DNA of 64,000 nt from Arcticibacterium luteifluviistationis (GTDB lineage: Bacteria; Bacteroidota; Bacteroidia; Cytophagales; Spirosomataceae): the NCBI RefSeq assembly GCF_003258705.1, contig NZ_CP029480.1:4154001-4218000 (forward strand). Direction: 5' to 3'. A program made the position numbers and the translations under genes. Position 1 is the first letter of the stretch. Each line of letters starts with the position of its first letter. Below, piece by piece: positions 27,103 to 36,182 of this stretch. The notes under the pieces were generated by a model that did no database searches, was not told the origin of the DNA, and saw only the letters and a program-made list of their open reading frames with translations.

Positions 27103-28041
27103 TTACATTTTTCTTACAATATTGTTCTTAAAGTCCTCGTATACCAATTTAATACCTTCTTTTAATTCAATATTATGTTTCCAGCCAATGTTATTTAGTT
27201 TGGAAACATCCATAAGCTTCCTTGGTGTACCATCTGGTTTATCTGTATTCCAGTTTATTTTACCTTCGTAACCTACCGTTTTCTGGATAGTTTCCGCCAG
27301 TTCTTTTATGGTTACATCTACACCAGTTCCGATGTTGACAAGTGTTTCTCCGTCATAATTTTGCATTAAGAAGAAACAAGCTTCGGCCAGGTCGTTTGCA
27401 TGAAGAAACTCTCTCATTGGCTTGCCAGTACCCCATAATTCAACACTTTCTTTGCCCTCTGCTTTTGCTTCATGAAACTTACGAATCATAGCAGGTAATA
27501 CATGCGAGTTCTGTAAGTCGTAATTGTCGTTTGGTCCGTAAAGGTTAGTTGGCATTACCGAAATAAAGTTACAGCCATATTGGGCTCTGTATGCTTCACA
27601 CATTTTGATTCCAGCTATTTTAGCAATAGCATAAGGTTCATTTGTCGGTTCTAGTATACCAGTCAATAGATAGTCTTCTTTTAATGGCTGAGGAGCCATT
27701 TTTGGATAGATACAAGACGAACCTAAAAACATCAACTTCTTGACACCAATTAGGTATGAACCATGAATAAGGTTGTTTTGAATTTGAAGGTTTTCGTATA
27801 AGAAATCCGCTCTATATGTATTATTAGCTACAATGCCTCCAACTTTCGCAGCTGCTAAAAAAACGTATTCTGGCTTTTCTGTATCTAAAAATTCTTGTGT
27901 TGCTACTTGGTTTCTTAAGTCAAGTTCTTTTGATGTTCTAACTATAATATTGTCAAAACCTTCTTCTTTTAGTTTTCTTACTATAGCGGACCCTACCATT
28001 CCTCTATGTCCTGCTACGTAAATTTTGGCTGTTTTCTCCAA
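27103..28041 (-). CDS. fcl: GDP-L-fucose synthase
   Basis: Epimerase/reductase making GDP-L-fucose from GDP-4-keto-6-deoxy-mannose with NADPH, for surface glycans. 312 residues, normal length. NADP-binding [14 protein letters not shown] near residue 11; catalytic Ser in LGSSCIYP near residue 107 and YxxxK as YAIAKIAG near residue 137; [19 protein letters not shown] is a strong family segment. The usual partner GDP-mannose dehydratase gene is not in the window. Confidence 0.95.
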   Translation of the reverse strand: MEKTAKIYVAGHRGMVGSAIVRKLKEEGFDNIIVRTSKELDLRNQVATQEFLDTEKPEYVFLAAAKVGGIVANNTYRADFLYENLQIQNNLIHGSYLIGVKKLMFLGSSCIYPKMAPQPLKEDYLLTGILEPTNEPYAIAKIAGIKMCEAYRAQYGCNFISVMPTNLYGPNDNYDLQNSHVLPAMIRKFHEAKAEGKESVELWGTGKPMREFLHANDLAEACFFLMQNYDGETLVNIGTGVDVTIKELAETIQKTVGYEGKINWNTDKPDGTPRKLMDVSKLNNIGWKHNIELKEGIKLVYEDFKNNIVRKM

Positions 28042-28138
28042 TTTTTCTCTATTTTTGGCGTTTCTGGAATACTAATTGACATTAGCTTAACACGAAAGTA
28101 CGATGCTTGATTCAGAAAAGAAATCAGGTCAAATAAAT

Positions 28139-29119
28139 ATGCGTTTAATAATATTTAAAGTTTCATTTTTCCTATTATTTAGTTCGTTTTCCTATGCCCA
28201 GGATATTATTCCTAAGGCAAAAACGAAAGCGGAAAGAAAGGCCGAACGTAAGAAAATGACCTTGGAAGAGCGAATAGAAGACGCACTTCCGGTAGATGTT
28301 ACGCTACCTTCTGCTTCGGCAAAACTTCCTGGTGGAGAAAAAATAAATACGGTAGAAGAAGCCAAAAAGTATGTGACGGAGACTATTCCTGGTTATGGGA
28401 AAAAGGTTAAAGACAAATCAAGAAAAGCAAAGAAGGCTATAGCCGCGGCTAAAGAGAAAGTGTTTGACGGAAAACGTTACGAAGGTATAGAGGTAGAAAA
28501 ACGAATATACAGACGAGGCAGTGGTAGTAGAATGAAGTATATAGAGTTTTACACATTAGAGGAGTTTCAGCAGCCGAATGTTTATGCAAAGTCGGTTTTT
28601 TGGTATGATGAGCGAACCAAAAGAATAGTAGAAGCCATATCAAGAGACAGAAAGACGAACCATTTAATGCATGGTCCGTATAAAGAGTATATAGGTGAAA
28701 ATTTAATTAAAGAGGGTTTCTACTACTTAGGAACCTTAGATGGTAGGTGGGAAACGTACGACAAAGAGTTTATTCTTCAAGACAAAGTTTATTATAACAG
28801 GGGCTTTTTCAAAGATTCTGACATAAGTTATTATGATGAGGGACAGAAGAAGTTAAAAGAAGTTGTTCCTGTTTTATACGGAAAGAAAACGGGGGAATAT
28901 TATCGTTTTCATGAGAATGGTACTTTGGCAGAAGAAGGAAAGTACGACAGTGGTGTTAAAATAGGCAGATGGGTAGAATACTATGAAAATGGTAATCGTA
29001 GAAAAAAAGAAACACAGCACGGTAAAGACTGCTATGACGTTACCGAGCCTATTGTGATTCGTGAATATTCTGAAACAGGTAAAATGACCTTCGAGCATGA
29101 TAGCGTGAAGAGGATTTAA
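28139..29119 (+). CDS. exported MORN-variant repeat protein
   Basis: 326 residues from the ATG at 28139, which begins a signal peptide (ending FSYAQ); a start at 28103 would add 12 charged residues and is less likely. After a Lys/Glu-rich segment (about 20-110), the C-terminal half carries MORN-variant repeats: HGPYKEYIGENLIKEGFYYL, GEYYRFHENGTLAEEGKYDS and GRWVEYYENGNRRKKE. The role is unknown; such repeats are common in Bacteroidota envelope proteins. Its stop abuts the end of the convergent rnr. Confidence 0.75.
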   Translation: MRLIIFKVSFFLLFSSFSYAQDIIPKAKTKAERKAERKKMTLEERIEDALPVDVTLPSASAKLPGGEKINTVEEAKKYVTETIPGYGKKVKDKSRKAKKAIAAAKEKVFDGKRYEGIEVEKRIYRRGSGSRMKYIEFYTLEEFQQPNVYAKSVFWYDERTKRIVEAISRDRKTNHLMHGPYKEYIGENLIKEGFYYLGTLDGRWETYDKEFILQDKVYYNRGFFKDSDISYYDEGQKKLKEVVPVLYGKKTGEYYRFHENGTLAEEGKYDSGVKIGRWVEYYENGNRRKKETQHGKDCYDVTEPIVIREYSETGKMTFEHDSVKRI

Positions 29120-31453
29120 TTACCTCTTCCTACGCTTTCCTCCTTTTCTTGGAGGAATTACCTTTCTACTTTTAGAACCACCACCTCTTGAAGATCTTCC
29201 TTTAGAAAACTTTTTACCACCGCTGGTATTAAGAAAAGACTTTCCTCCAGCCTCTACTAACTCTAAATCCATGCTACGTTTTTCAAGGTCTGTTGACATG
29301 ATACTTACTTTGACTGCATCACCAAAGCCTATTACTCTACCATTTCTTTGCCCAGTTACTCTGTAGTTTTCAGGGTCGTAATCGTAGTAGTCGTCATTTA
29401 AATCAGCAAGCCTTACCATGCCTTCGCAACCCGTTCCAGCTACTTCTACAAATATTCCAAAATCTGTAACACCGGTCACCACGCCTTCAAAAACTACATT
29501 TCGGTCTTGGTAGCTCATAAATTCTACCTGCTTGTATTTTATAGAGGCTCTTTCGGCTTCAGCGGCTAATTTTTCTTGATCAGAGGAGTGCTTACATTTT
29601 GATTCGTAATCATCTTTACTTAGGCTTGCTCCATTATCAAGGTAGTGTTGCAGCATTCTGTGAGCCATCACGTCAGGATACCTTCTAATAGGCGAAGTAA
29701 AGTGGCTATAGTGCTCGAAAGCTAGACCAAAGTGACCTTGAGGTGAAGTAGAGTATTTTGCCTTTGACATGGTTCTAATGGCTAAAGATTCTAAAACACT
29801 CTGCATAGGCGTTCCTTCGATCTCCGCCATCAAATTATTCAAAGAATTAGAAAGGGCATCTTGTGAATTTGAGTTGATTTTAAAACCAAGTTTACCAGCA
29901 AAGGCCGTAAAAGTGCTTACTTTTTCAGGATTTGGTGGTTCATGTACACGGTACACCATAGTTGGTGTTTTCTCCTCGTTTTTCTTGACCTCAGCTTTTA
30001 CTTTGGCAGAGAACTTGCCCCAAAAAACAAATTCGGCAACTTTTTTATTAGCCAAAAGCATAAACTCTTCAATAAGCTTATGGGCATCTTTTCTAACCTT
30101 TTGATAAACACCTAAAGGCTTTCCGTTTTCGTCAAGTTCAAACTTGACCTCATTTGTTTCAAAATTAAAGGCTCCCTTTTTGAAACGTTCTTTTCGGAGT
30201 TTTTTGGCTGTGTTGTTTAAAAGAATAAGACAATCACGGAGTTCAGCATTACTACCTTCTGGAATGTTATTTTCGTCGGATTCTATAACGTCTTGAGCTT
30301 GCTCGTAAGCGTACCTTTTGTCAGAGTGGATAATACATCTTCCAAACCATTCTTTTTTGACCGTACCGTTAAGATCCATTTCAAAAACGGCAGAGAAAAC
30401 TAATTTGTCTTCGTTGGGCCTTAAAGAGCAGAGGTTATTTGAAAGCTTTTCTGGAAGCATTGGGATGGTTCTGTCAACCAAGTAAACAGACGTAGCACGT
30501 TTAAATGCCTCTTCTTCTAAAACAGTTCCAGGGCGTACATAATGAGATACGTCCGCAATGTGTATTCCTATTTCAAAAGTGTTTTCGTCAATCTTTTTAT
30601 AGCTCAAAGCATCGTCAAAATCTTTGGCGTCATGTGGGTCAACAGTGAAGGTAAGCGTATCACGCATGTCCCTTCTTTTCTTAATTTCTTCTTCTTCTAT
30701 TTCTATCGGAATTGCCGCTGCTAAGGTTTCTACTTCTTCTGGAAATTTGATTGGTAAACCAAATTCTGCCATGATAGCGTGCATTTCGGCATCATTGTCT
30801 CCTGATTGGCCTAACACTTCAATGACTTTTCCTGTTGCTTGTTGAAAACTTGAAGGGTACTCAACGATTTTTACAATTACCAAGTCATTAGTTTCTGCAT
30901 GAAAAATGCTGGTCTTTGCTATAAAAACATCTTCATGAAAGTTCTTATTATCCGGTTTAACAATAGCGTAGTTGTCATAGACCTTAATCTTTCCAACGAT
31001 CTCACTTTTGCCTCTTTTTTCTATACCTATGACTTTCCCTTCAGGGTTTCCGCCCTTGCGACTTCCTCGTCCTGTAATTACTACGGATACGGTATCTCCA
31101 TGAATGGCTCCATTTAGATTCTCAGATTCAATGAAAATGTCTTTTTCACCATCGTCATATCGTACAAAACCAAACTTTGGGTTAACATGGTCTAAAACTC
31201 CTATTATTCCGTTTGCTTCGTTTTTCTTTTTAGCATCCGAGAGGGTAAATTTACCTCGGGCTATTCTGCTTATTTTGCCCTCATCTTCTAGTTCTTCAAT
31301 TATTAGTTTAAAGAACATTTTGTCTTGATCGGTATAAATATCGAATTGATTGTAGTAGTCGGTGAATGTAACGGGTCTTTGGTCAAACTGACGCATGAAA
31401 CCTAGAATGGCATCTTTCTGCTTCGTTATTTCTGATTTTTTCTTTCTAGCCAT
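29120..31453 (-). CDS. rnr: ribonuclease R
   Basis: 3'-5' exoribonuclease that degrades structured RNA, cytoplasmic. 777 residues. N-terminal cold-shock-type OB domains (GIIGVLDHVNPKFGFVRYDD near residue 60), RNB catalytic core with DPHDAKDFDDALSY near residue 273 and HYSHFTSPIRRYPDVMAHRM near residue 590, S1 domain (VFEGVVTGVTDFGIFVEVAG near residue 660) and a basic Gly/Lys/Arg-rich tail. Length and domain order match RNase R. Confidence 0.96.
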   Translation of the reverse strand: MARKKKSEITKQKDAILGFMRQFDQRPVTFTDYYNQFDIYTDQDKMFFKLIIEELEDEGKISRIARGKFTLSDAKKKNEANGIIGVLDHVNPKFGFVRYDDGEKDIFIESENLNGAIHGDTVSVVITGRGSRKGGNPEGKVIGIEKRGKSEIVGKIKVYDNYAIVKPDNKNFHEDVFIAKTSIFHAETNDLVIVKIVEYPSSFQQATGKVIEVLGQSGDNDAEMHAIMAEFGLPIKFPEEVETLAAAIPIEIEEEEIKKRRDMRDTLTFTVDPHDAKDFDDALSYKKIDENTFEIGIHIADVSHYVRPGTVLEEEAFKRATSVYLVDRTIPMLPEKLSNNLCSLRPNEDKLVFSAVFEMDLNGTVKKEWFGRCIIHSDKRYAYEQAQDVIESDENNIPEGSNAELRDCLILLNNTAKKLRKERFKKGAFNFETNEVKFELDENGKPLGVYQKVRKDAHKLIEEFMLLANKKVAEFVFWGKFSAKVKAEVKKNEEKTPTMVYRVHEPPNPEKVSTFTAFAGKLGFKINSNSQDALSNSLNNLMAEIEGTPMQSVLESLAIRTMSKAKYSTSPQGHFGLAFEHYSHFTSPIRRYPDVMAHRMLQHYLDNGASLSKDDYESKCKHSSDQEKLAAEAERASIKYKQVEFMSYQDRNVVFEGVVTGVTDFGIFVEVAGTGCEGMVRLADLNDDYYDYDPENYRVTGQRNGRVIGFGDAVKVSIMSTDLEKRSMDLELVEAGGKSFLNTSGGKKFSKGRSSRGGGSKSRKVIPPRKGGKRRKR

Positions 31454-31564
31454 TTAGCTTTTTATTATTGGAAAGGTGTAAGTTAATTTATTTGTTTTTA
31501 ATCTGTCGTTGAATTCATAAATTCTTAATTAGTCATAAAGCTTTAAATCATTCTGCCGGCTCTC

Positions 31565-31593
31565 TTGTTTTGGTAATGAGAATCGTATTTTTG
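31565..31593 (+). promoter_or_regulatory. Bacteroidota promoter of the FNR-type reductase
   Basis: TTG at 31565-31567 and TATTTTTG at 31586-31593, 18 bases apart; translation starts 26 bases later. Confidence 0.65.
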
Positions 31594-31618
31594 CTAGATT
31601 GATGTACGTAGATAAATT

Positions 31619-32674
31619 ATGAAAACATACTTTTTACAGGTAAAGAACATAGTAAGTGAGACGGAAGATTCCATTACTATAGAGTTTTGGCATCCTTTGT
31701 CGGAACAAATAAAATATAAAGCAGGTCAATTTTTGACTTTGATAGTGCCCGCTGATAACGGAAAAAAGGTCAGAAGAAGCTATTCCATGTCTTCTTCGCC
31801 TCATGCTGATACATCGGTAGCGGTTACTATTAAAAGAGTGGCAGGCGGTTTGGTGTCAAATTACCTTTGTGATAATGTTAGTATTGGAGATTTTATAGAG
31901 GTTGTGGAGCCAATGGGTAATTTTGTGATAGAACCAGATGCCAGTATTAGCCGTAACGTGGTGTTGGTAGGGGCAGGAAGCGGAATTACTCCTTTAATCT
32001 CTATTGCTAAGTCTATTTTAAAAATTGAACCAAAATCTAAGGTTTCTCTCATTTACGGAAATAGAACCTCAGGCAATATCATTTTTAGGAAAGCTCTGAT
32101 TGACCTAGAAATGCAATACTCAGGTAGATTTCAGTCAACTTTGATTCTTAGTCAGGCGGATGAAAATTGGGCAGGCGAACGAGGGAGAATAAGTAGGGCT
32201 AACATTGTTATCTTGCTTAAGGAAATGGACGTTCACTTTAAAGAGGAATCTTTTTATTTATGTGGTCCTATTGAAATGATGGATGAGGTAATCACGTCTT
32301 TAAAAATGTTTGATGTGCCTGATGAGCGTATTCATAAAGAAAATTTCCATGCTCCAGCATTAGATGAAAAGGCAGAACATGCCGAAGAAGAAGGTCTGAA
32401 AACGCAGGAAATTACAGTTAAATATGATGGTGAAGATTTTACATTTAAAGTAGAACCGCATCAATCTATATTAGAAGCTGCCTTGGAATTGGATATTGAT
32501 TTGCCGTATTCTTGTCAAGCGGGTATGTGTACTGCTTGCCTAGGTAAATGTACTTCCGGAAAAGTGATGATGGATGAAGATGAAGGACTGACCGAATCGG
32601 AAATAAAGGAAGGCCTCGTATTAACTTGTGTGGCTCACCCAGCTAGTTCTGGTGTGGTGATAGAAATAGAATAA
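31619..32674 (+). CDS. ferredoxin-NADP reductase-type protein with C-terminal 2Fe-2S domain
   Basis: 351 residues. The FNR module binds FAD (RRSYSMSSSP near residue 52) and NAD(P) (VGAGSGITPLISIAK near residue 116); the C-terminal plant-type ferredoxin domain holds Cys299, Cys304, Cys307 and Cys337 (CQAGMCTACLGKC). The order matches the PaaE/Hmp-like oxygenase reductases. No phenylacetate oxygenase genes are nearby, so it is more likely a general electron donor in this organism. It forms a single-gene unit between a promoter and a terminator. Confidence 0.9.
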   Translation: MKTYFLQVKNIVSETEDSITIEFWHPLSEQIKYKAGQFLTLIVPADNGKKVRRSYSMSSSPHADTSVAVTIKRVAGGLVSNYLCDNVSIGDFIEVVEPMGNFVIEPDASISRNVVLVGAGSGITPLISIAKSILKIEPKSKVSLIYGNRTSGNIIFRKALIDLEMQYSGRFQSTLILSQADENWAGERGRISRANIVILLKEMDVHFKEESFYLCGPIEMMDEVITSLKMFDVPDERIHKENFHAPALDEKAEHAEEEGLKTQEITVKYDGEDFTFKVEPHQSILEAALELDIDLPYSCQAGMCTACLGKCTSGKVMMDEDEGLTESEIKEGLVLTCVAHPASSGVVIEIE

Positions 32675-32678
32675 GTTT

Positions 32679-32714
32679 AGGCCGCATATTATAATGTATG
32701 CGGCCTGTTTTTTT
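32679..32714 (+). terminator. terminator after the reductase gene
   Basis: Perfect 10-bp stem (AGGCCGCATA with TATGCGGCCT), 8-base loop, then GTTTTTTT reaching the stop codon of the convergent gene. Confidence 0.88.
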
Positions 32715-33441
32715 AAAGCCTAACGCCTATACTAAGGACGTTAGCATTTATTGGATTATTATCATTAAACATAGGTAACATGTCATATTTGGCAAATAGC
32801 TTAAAATCGCCTCTTCCGGCCTCAGCCATTAAGCCATAATTGAACTTCCGAAGGTTGTAAGCTCCTTTTTCTTTATACTTTGATTGGTCAGCCTCTTTAA
32901 ATTTTTGGTAGCTATTTATTCGGACTCCGCCATATGCACCAATACCAAACTTAAAATCGCTCTCTTTAAAGCCGAATTGTAGCATTACAGGAATATTAAG
33001 TGTGTTTACCACTAGTTTAGACTTCTCAAGAGGGTAATCTAAGAGCTCAAAATCTGAAATCTCACCCTGTTGGTAGTACTGCTCATCGTGCTGCATCATA
33101 AAGTTATTCCAGCCAATTTCAAGTCCTGTACCCAAAGCGACGTCAACCTGCCTTCCGGTCAATAAACGGTTGTTTCTTCTCCATTGAAGGCCTACATATC
33201 TCGACTGCCATGTATTTAGTTCAGGCATGTCATAGGCGGCATCAAAACTGTTTATGGCAAGTATTAAACCGAAGTCTTTTTTCTTGAAAATGTTGCTTCC
33301 TTTTTGGCTTTTCTGGTGAACATTTTTGTGGCGTTCCCATGATTGGTCTCTACTGTCGTAATGCTCATAATCTTGACTCATAGCGGTCAAACTTAGGGAG
33401 CAAAAAGAAAGAATTGTTAAAGTTTTGTATAGCTTTTTCAT
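32713..33441 (-). CDS. outer-membrane beta-barrel family protein
   Basis: 242 residues. Signal peptide (about 1-22, ending LTAMSQ), a charged spacer rich in His, Gln and Lys, then alternating strands ending in LSIGVRL, a C-terminal pattern of Bacteroidota beta-barrel (porin-like) proteins. Other strand-like segments are FGIGAYGGVRINSY and FNYGLMAEAGRGDFKLFAKY. It is probably an outer-membrane protein of unknown function. Confidence 0.72.
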   Translation of the reverse strand: MKKLYKTLTILSFCSLSLTAMSQDYEHYDSRDQSWERHKNVHQKSQKGSNIFKKKDFGLILAINSFDAAYDMPELNTWQSRYVGLQWRRNNRLLTGRQVDVALGTGLEIGWNNFMMQHDEQYYQQGEISDFELLDYPLEKSKLVVNTLNIPVMLQFGFKESDFKFGIGAYGGVRINSYQKFKEADQSKYKEKGAYNLRKFNYGLMAEAGRGDFKLFAKYDMLPMFNDNNPINANVLSIGVRL

Positions 33442-33647
33442 AATTGTAATTATTTGAAGGCTAGATGTAGGCTTACTTGTTTCGGTTGCATCAAAGAAGA
33501 AAATTTCCAGTTTTTGGGTTGAAACAATAGCTTATTGGTCAATGTATAGGAATGTCCATATACCTTATTAAAGTGAAAAAATACATTGGTATAATGATAG
33601 ATTAGGGGCTTTTTTCATGAACTTTGTCCTATTCAACCCTATTAAAA

Positions 33648-34136
33648 ATGAAGATTTTAAACACATTTCAAGTTTTAGCCATATTAGTCTTATTAAGCTC
33701 TTGTTCTAAACATGATTACACTGTTTTTGGCAATAAAAGTCTACCGAATTCAGAGGAGCTTAAAAGTTTTGCTTTTGCCGGAGACGGCATAAGTGAAGTC
33801 GAAAAATCAGACTGGAGTTCTACTGAAAAGACAATATTAAAAGAGATGCGAAGACGTAATTATTTCTTTGATAACAGCAAGCCAGAGGTCTTGGTTTTTG
33901 TTACGGAGTTTCCTGAGAATGTTAAGCTATTAACAGGTAATAAGTACAGTGATGGTATGGGAAAAATGCACTTGGAGCCAACCAAGGTTAAAACAAAAGC
34001 AAATACGCTTTTTATACAGTTAATAGAAACCGATAAATACGAAACTCTTTGGAGGGGTTTTTCTTATGTAAACGCAGGTAAATTGCTACCAGAAACTGGC
34101 AGCAATTTAATTTCACGTGCTATTCTAAACCAATAA
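33648..34136 (+). CDS. lipoprotein, DUF4136-like
   Basis: 162 residues from the ATG at 33648, chosen because it starts a good lipoprotein signal with lipobox ending at Cys19 (VLLSSC); the upstream TTG is unlikely. The mature part (ELKSFAFAGDGISEVEKSDW, then ILKEMRRRNYFF, KPEVLVFVTEF and YETLWRGFSY) resembles DUF4136 lipoproteins, whose function is unknown. It converges with the ROK gene with a 7-base gap. Confidence 0.65.
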   Translation: MKILNTFQVLAILVLLSSCSKHDYTVFGNKSLPNSEELKSFAFAGDGISEVEKSDWSSTEKTILKEMRRRNYFFDNSKPEVLVFVTEFPENVKLLTGNKYSDGMGKMHLEPTKVKTKANTLFIQLIETDKYETLWRGFSYVNAGKLLPETGSNLISRAILNQ

Positions 34137-34143
34137 GTAGTTA

Positions 34144-35052
34144 TTAGAAACAAAGGCTTGCTGCTCCAAGAAGCCCCGCATCATTTGCTAGGGTAGCTCT
34201 TTTAATGCTTAATCCTTTCTTATAATAAGGAGATAGCCAAAATTCTATTTGCTTATTAATAGCGGGTAAAATATATTCGAATGAGGCGGAAAGTCCACCA
34301 CCTATAAGAATAGTGTTTATGTCTAAGATTCTTATCATAGAGATTAGACCGTCTCCTAGTAAGGTACCCACTTCTTCAAAAATCTCTAAAGCAAGTTTGT
34401 CTCCTTCTGTAGCTGCAGAAACTAGTCCCATAGTAGAAATAGTGCCATCAGCAACTAGTACCGTTTCACCTGTCCAAGCCGCTCTCATGTCTGTGGCAAG
34501 GTTCAGTAATTCTACTTTACCTATATTTCTTTCTAAAACTCTCCCATTTTTAGAGGGCATATGTCCAGGCTCCATGGCATTTCCGCCACCACCTTTAAAA
34601 ACTGTTTTGTCAATAATTGCGGCTCCACCAACTCCAGTACCCAGTGTCACAAAAATATAATCTTCTGGCACATCTCCTTCTCCAAAATAATATTCTCCTA
34701 GAGCTGCTGCATTAGCATCGTTTTCAAGGAAAAAGTCTTTTCCCTTAAATCTATCTTTTAATTCTGGAATGACTGAAATGCCGTCTATCTCAGGGATAGC
34801 AGTTATTTCAATTAAGCTTTGTCTGTCTCTAGTAATTAGGCCAGGAACCCCTATACCACATTTGCTTACTTCAGGATTTTGTTTAAGCTGTACGGAGATG
34901 GCATCTCCAAGGCTTTTTACAAAATGTCCTGACTTTCTCCAGTCTCCTGTGTCGTGACTATAAAAGTTAGAAATATTGCCTGTTTCGGCTTCAACGATGC
35001 CCATTTTGACGTTAGTTCCGCCAATATCAATTCCAAGATATTCTGTTGCCAT
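34144..35052 (-). CDS. ROK family protein (glucokinase-like)
   Basis: 302 residues of the ROK sugar kinase/repressor family, without a DNA-binding domain, so a kinase is expected. The ATP-binding start GIDIGGTNVKMGIVE, the catalytic END in LENDANAAALGEYYFGEG near residue 105 and VTLGTGVGGAAII near residue 132 are present. The zinc site is not: after PGHM the usual CxCGxxGC block is replaced by VLERNIGKVELL, and the protein has only two cysteines elsewhere. Glucokinase activity is plausible but not proven. Confidence 0.83.
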   Translation of the reverse strand: MATEYLGIDIGGTNVKMGIVEAETGNISNFYSHDTGDWRKSGHFVKSLGDAISVQLKQNPEVSKCGIGVPGLITRDRQSLIEITAIPEIDGISVIPELKDRFKGKDFFLENDANAAALGEYYFGEGDVPEDYIFVTLGTGVGGAAIIDKTVFKGGGGNAMEPGHMPSKNGRVLERNIGKVELLNLATDMRAAWTGETVLVADGTISTMGLVSAATEGDKLALEIFEEVGTLLGDGLISMIRILDINTILIGGGLSASFEYILPAINKQIEFWLSPYYKKGLSIKRATLANDAGLLGAASLCF

Positions 35053-35075
35053 TAACTGTTAAATAGATGATAGAG

Positions 35076-35083
35076 CAAATATA
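35076..35083 (-). promoter_or_regulatory. Bacteroidota -7 element of the ROK gene
   Basis: CAAATATA on the plus strand reads TATATTTG on the minus strand, 23 bases upstream of the start codon. Confidence 0.6.
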
Positions 35084-35167
35084 AGTTAAAAATGCTTTTA
35101 AAAACGCCACACATTGTCACTTATTGAATAGAATTAGTATTAAAGAAGCATTAATTAAAATATTTAA

Positions 35168-35764
35168 TTAATTGCTGGCATTAATTTCGTCAATTAGTTG
35201 TAAAATTTCTAAACGACCTAATCCTTTTTCAGAAGAGGTAACATAATGTTCTGGTAAGATTTCCCATCGTTCCAAAAGAGCCATTTTAAAGTCGCTTATA
35301 TTTTTTTGACCTTTCATGGGTTTTACTTTATCCCATTTAGTGAAAATTAGTTTTAAAGGAAGTCCTTTCTCGCCTAATCTGTTTACAAATTCTAAGTCTA
35401 TATTTTGGGGAGGAATTCGGCTATCAATCAGCACGAAAACATAAAGTAAGTTTTCGCGTTGTTCTAAATAGTCCCAAGTCATTTTTTCCCATTTTGCCTT
35501 TTCTTTTAGTGGGACTTTTGCAAACCCATAACCAGGTAAATCAACTAAAAACCAATGGTTTTCAATTAAAAAATGATTGATAAGCTGTGTTTTTCCTGGA
35601 GTAGAAGAGGTTTTGGCCAACCTTTTCTGACCAGTAAGCATGTTTATTAATGATGACTTACCCACATTAGAACGACCAATAAAGGCGTACTCAGGATGGA
35701 TTGGTTTTGGGCAGCCGTCTATGGTAGCCGCACTTGTTATAAATTCCGCTTTAATTGGATGCAT
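35168..35764 (-). CDS. engB: ribosome biogenesis GTP-binding protein EngB/YsxC
   Basis: Small GTPase needed for large-subunit ribosome assembly, cytoplasmic. 198 residues, normal length. G1 motif GRSNVGKSS at residues 30-38, TPGKTQLINHF (G2), DLPGYGFAKVP (G3) and TKWDKVKP (G4). It follows the Fur-family gene by 2 bases and ends a tight minus-strand gene run starting at gldB. Confidence 0.96.
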   Translation of the reverse strand: MHPIKAEFITSAATIDGCPKPIHPEYAFIGRSNVGKSSLINMLTGQKRLAKTSSTPGKTQLINHFLIENHWFLVDLPGYGFAKVPLKEKAKWEKMTWDYLEQRENLLYVFVLIDSRIPPQNIDLEFVNRLGEKGLPLKLIFTKWDKVKPMKGQKNISDFKMALLERWEILPEHYVTSSEKGLGRLEILQLIDEINASN

Positions 35765-35766
35765 TA

Positions 35767-36177
35767 TTATTTACAATTAGGACAACTCCCTTCAATCAGA
35801 AGGTTAATGTCTTCTCTTTTATAGCCACTAGGTAATGAAATAGTGGGAATGTTTGTACTTTCTAAACATGTGGTATCTCCACATAGCTTGCATTTGAAAT
35901 GCACGTGATCGTGCTGATGTGTTTCAGAAGTACACTCTGTTTTGCACAAAGCATATTTGGTACCTCCGTCTGCATCTAATATTTTATGAATAATTCCCTT
36001 TTCTAGAAAGGTCTTTAAAGTTCTATAAATGGTTACGCGGTCATATTTATCATCCACAGCCATTTCTAAGTCACCATGTGAAAGGGCAGCAGAACGCTCT
36101 GAAAAGGTATTCAATATCTCTTCACGACACTCGGTGTGCCTTAAATTGAATGCTTTTAAAGAAAGTATTTTTGCCAT
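35767..36177 (-). CDS. Fur family transcriptional regulator
   Basis: 136 residues. N-terminal winged helix (VTIYRTLKTFLEKGIIHKI near residue 48) and C-terminal metal-binding domain with HDHVHFKCKLCGDTTCLE near residue 90 and a second pair in the tail GSCPNCK. It could be Fur, Zur or PerR; the metal cannot be assigned from sequence. It lies between the ABC exporter gene (5-base gap) and engB (2-base gap). Confidence 0.9.
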   Translation of the reverse strand: MAKILSLKAFNLRHTECREEILNTFSERSAALSHGDLEMAVDDKYDRVTIYRTLKTFLEKGIIHKILDADGGTKYALCKTECTSETHQHDHVHFKCKLCGDTTCLESTNIPTISLPSGYKREDINLLIEGSCPNCK

Positions 36178-36182
36178 AAATT

